DNA of 64,000 bases from an uncultured Porphyromonas sp. (GTDB lineage Bacteria > Bacteroidota > Bacteroidia > Bacteroidales > Porphyromonadaceae), in the NCBI RefSeq assembly GCF_938039215.1, contig NZ_CALHVI010000019.1:1-64000 (forward strand), read 5' to 3'. The position numbers were made by a program, and so were the translations under genes. Shown piece by piece: positions 62,157 to 64,000 of this stretch (position 1 is the first letter of the stretch; the number at the start of each line of letters is the position of its first letter). Under the pieces are notes generated by a model. That model saw only the letters and a program-made list of their open reading frames with translations. It did no database searches and was not told the DNA's origin.

Positions 62157-64000
62157 TTACTTGATCAGATCTACACGACCACCTACTTCCTCAAGGACCT
62201 GACGAGCGATCGAAGAGGATACTGCTTCGTAGTGAGAGAAGGTCATCGACGAGGTAGCACGACCAGAAGTGATCGTACGGAGGCTCGTCACGTAACCGAA
62301 CATCTCTGCCAGGGGCACCTTAGCCTTAACCAGGCGTGCACCCGAAGGCGTGCTGTCCATACCTTCTACCTGACCGCGACGCTTGTTGAGGTCACCGATC
62401 ACATCACCCATGTTTTCTTCAGGCGTATCGACTTCGAGCCTCATGATAGGCTCGAGGAGAACGGGGCCTGCCTGAGCAGAAGCGTTCTTGAAGGCCTGAA
62501 TAGCACAGATCTCGAAGGAGAGCTGGTCAGAGTCCACGGGGTGGAACGAACCGTCGAGAAGCGTAACCTTCAGCTTGTCGAGTGCATAACCAGCGAGGAC
62601 ACCGTTGGTCATAGCCTTCTGGAAGCCCTTCTGTACAGAGGGGATGAATTCCTTAGGCACGTTACCGCCCTTGACTTCGTCTACGAACTGCAGGTCGCCT
62701 TCGAAGCCTTCGTCAGCTGGTTCTACGCGTACGATGATATCAGCGAACTTACCACGACCCCCAGTCTGCTTCTTGTAGACTTCACGGAGTTCGACGGGCT
62801 TGGTGATAGCTTCCTTGTAAGAGACCTGAGGCTTACCCTGGTTAGCTTCGACCTTGAATTCGCGCTTCAGACGGTCGATGATGATCTCGAGGTGGAGCTC
62901 ACCCATACCGCTGATGACAGTCTGACCTGTTTCTTCGTTGGTCTGAACACGGAAGGTTGGGTCTTCTTCAGCAAGCTTAGCAAGACCAACACCCATCTTG
63001 TCCATATCCTTCTGCGTCTTAGGCTCGACAGCGATACCGATAACGGGTTCGGGGAAGTCGATAGATTCGAGGACGATAGGAGCATCTTCAGCGCAGAGCG
63101 TGTCACCCGTACGGATGTCCTTGAAGCCTACACCTGCACCGATGTCACCGCAGCCGATGACTTCCATGGGGTTCTGCTTGCTGGAGTGCATCTGGAAGAG
63201 ACGAGAGATACGTTCCTTCTTACCCGAGCGAGAGTTGTAGACATAAGAACCAGCCTGCAGCTCACCAGCGTAGACACGGAAGAAGCAGAGACGACCTACG
63301 TAGGGGTCGGTAGCGATCTTGAAGGCAAGAGCCGTCAGAGGAGAGCTGGGGTCGACCTTACGGACGATCTCCTTCTCGGAGTCGTTGGGGTCCGTCCCGA
63401 CGATCTCAGGCGTATCCATTGGGCTGGGCAGGTAAGCTGCGACAGCATCAAGGAGCGTCTGTACACCCTTGTTCTTGAAGGAAGAACCGCAGAGCATAGG
63501 GTTGATCTTCATCGCAAGCGTACCCTTACGCAGGGCAGCACGGATTTCGTCTTCGGTGATCGTAGAAGGATCTTCGAAGTACTTCTCCATGAGGACATCG
63601 TCGCAGTCAGCGAGGGTCTCAAGCATCTTGTCACGCCACTCTTCGGCTTCAGCCTGCAGTTCAGCAGGGATGTCGATCGTGTCGTAGTGAGCACCCATCG
63701 TCTCGTCGTCCCAGACCAGAGCCTTCATCGTGACGAGGTCAACGACCCCACGGAAGGTTTCTTCCTGACCGACAGGGATCTGGATAGGACAAGGCGTAGC
63801 GCCGAGGACGGTCTTGATCTGGCGGACGACTTCGAAGAAGTTAGCACCAGAGCGGTCCATCTTATTTACGTAGCAGACACGGGGCACACGGTACTTGTCA
63901 GCCTGGCGCCATACCGTCTCACTCTGAGGCTGTACGCCACCTACTGCACAGAAGGTAGCGACGGCACCGTCGAGGATACGGAGCGAGCGCTCTACTTCGA
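62157..64000 (-). CDS. fusA: Elongation factor G, 5' end outside window
   Basis: About 613 residues are visible; the N-terminal P-loop part lies beyond the window edge. The first visible residues ([21 protein letters not shown]) are in the G domain after the switch II region, then [11 protein letters not shown] (NKMD, G4 motif), and domains II-V follow with [33 protein letters not shown] and [27 protein letters not shown]. The Met-like GTG at 63885-63887 is an internal Val codon, not a start. The order fusA-rpsJ is typical of Bacteroidota. Confidence 0.98.
   Translation of the reverse strand, partial: EVERSLRILDGAVATFCAVGGVQPQSETVWRQADKYRVPRVCYVNKMDRSGANFFEVVRQIKTVLGATPCPIQIPVGQEETFRGVVDLVTMKALVWDDETMGAHYDTIDIPAELQAEAEEWRDKMLETLADCDDVLMEKYFEDPSTITEDEIRAALRKGTLAMKINPMLCGSSFKNKGVQTLLDAVAAYLPSPMDTPEIVGTDPNDSEKEIVRKVDPSSPLTALAFKIATDPYVGRLCFFRVYAGELQAGSYVYNSRSGKKERISRLFQMHSSKQNPMEVIGCGDIGAGVGFKDIRTGDTLCAEDAPIVLESIDFPEPVIGIAVEPKTQKDMDKMGVGLAKLAEEDPTFRVQTNEETGQTVISGMGELHLEIIIDRLKREFKVEANQGKPQVSYKEAITKPVELREVYKKQTGGRGKFADIIVRVEPADEGFEGDLQFVDEVKGGNVPKEFIPSVQKGFQKAMTNGVLAGYALDKLKVTLLDGSFHPVDSDQLSFEICAIQAFKNASAQAGPVLLEPIMRLEVDTPEENMGDVIGDLNKRRGQVEGMDSTPSGARLVKAKVPLAEMFGYVTSLRTITSGRATSSMTFSHYEAVSSSIARQVLEEVGGRVDLIK

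Noticed and set aside
63885..63887. GTG as start of fusA
   Set aside because: The frame continues upstream to the window edge with conserved EF-G sequence, so this is an internal Val codon.

Overview
The window comes from a Bacteroidota chromosome, most likely Porphyromonas or a close relative. The grounds are moderately high GC, a PPi-dependent phosphofructokinase, an S46 dipeptidyl-peptidase, GldE, DUF2851, DUF4254, DUF3109 and HsdR_N genes of Bacteroidota type, and many start regions preceded by the Bacteroidota -7 promoter element TAnnTTTG instead of Shine-Dalgarno-led sigma70 promoters. I see no tRNA, rRNA, CRISPR or transposase gene. The species assignment is inference.

Layout. 0.07-6.4 kb (minus): engB-galE-metG-5'-nucleotidase-exonuclease-like operon. 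6.6-9.1 kb: a lone secreted GH95 fucosidase. 9.5-17.0 kb (minus): OprO/P-like porin, PD40-like secreted protein, GldE, phosphopantetheinyl transferase, dipeptidyl-peptidase 11 and sirtuin, tightly packed with two ATGA overlaps. 17.2-18.7 kb: HtrA protease. 19.1-20.8 kb: DUF2851 and HsdR_N nuclease-like genes, divergent from holA. 20.9-30 kb (plus): holA, PIF1-like helicase, DUF4254/GT9 glycosyl genes, S4 protein, histidine phosphatase, ferritin, grpE-dnaJ. 30.4-39.6 kb (minus): pfp, then a truncated division/cell-wall cluster (rsmH-ftsL-ftsI-murE-mraY) ending in a DUF3109 gene. 40-50.8 kb (plus): dapA, yigZ, an AT-richer polysaccharide flippase, SPOR lipoprotein, murB, a metallo-beta-lactamase/LipB fusion, a DUF2721 membrane protein with a long disordered tail, rsmE and an oxaloacetate-decarboxylase-alpha-like protein without the biotinyl lysine. 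51.2-52.4 kb: three overlapping genes that look like a phage lysis cassette (spanin-like lipoprotein, amidase, holin-like protein). 52.4-53.36 kb: gene-free, pyrimidine-rich, with DnaA boxes, then dnaA. 54.9-64 kb (minus): a Cys-rich lipoprotein and the fusA-S10-spc ribosomal operon, which stops after rpsN.

The least explained signal is a family of intergenic arrays at seven loci. Each holds four or five palindromes of the form GACCTAC-n-GTAGGTC at about 23-bp period, in a conserved unit order and in either orientation. Most lie 60-110 bp upstream of a recognisable -7 element. An eighth locus (30123-30228) has the same style of array with a different core and 10-bp terminal inverted repeats. 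Other points to follow are the MBL-LipB fusion, the isolated lysis cassette, the biotin-less decarboxylase subunit, and the interruption of two normally well-conserved clusters (dcw after mraY, spc after rpsN) next to a dnaA/oriC-like region.
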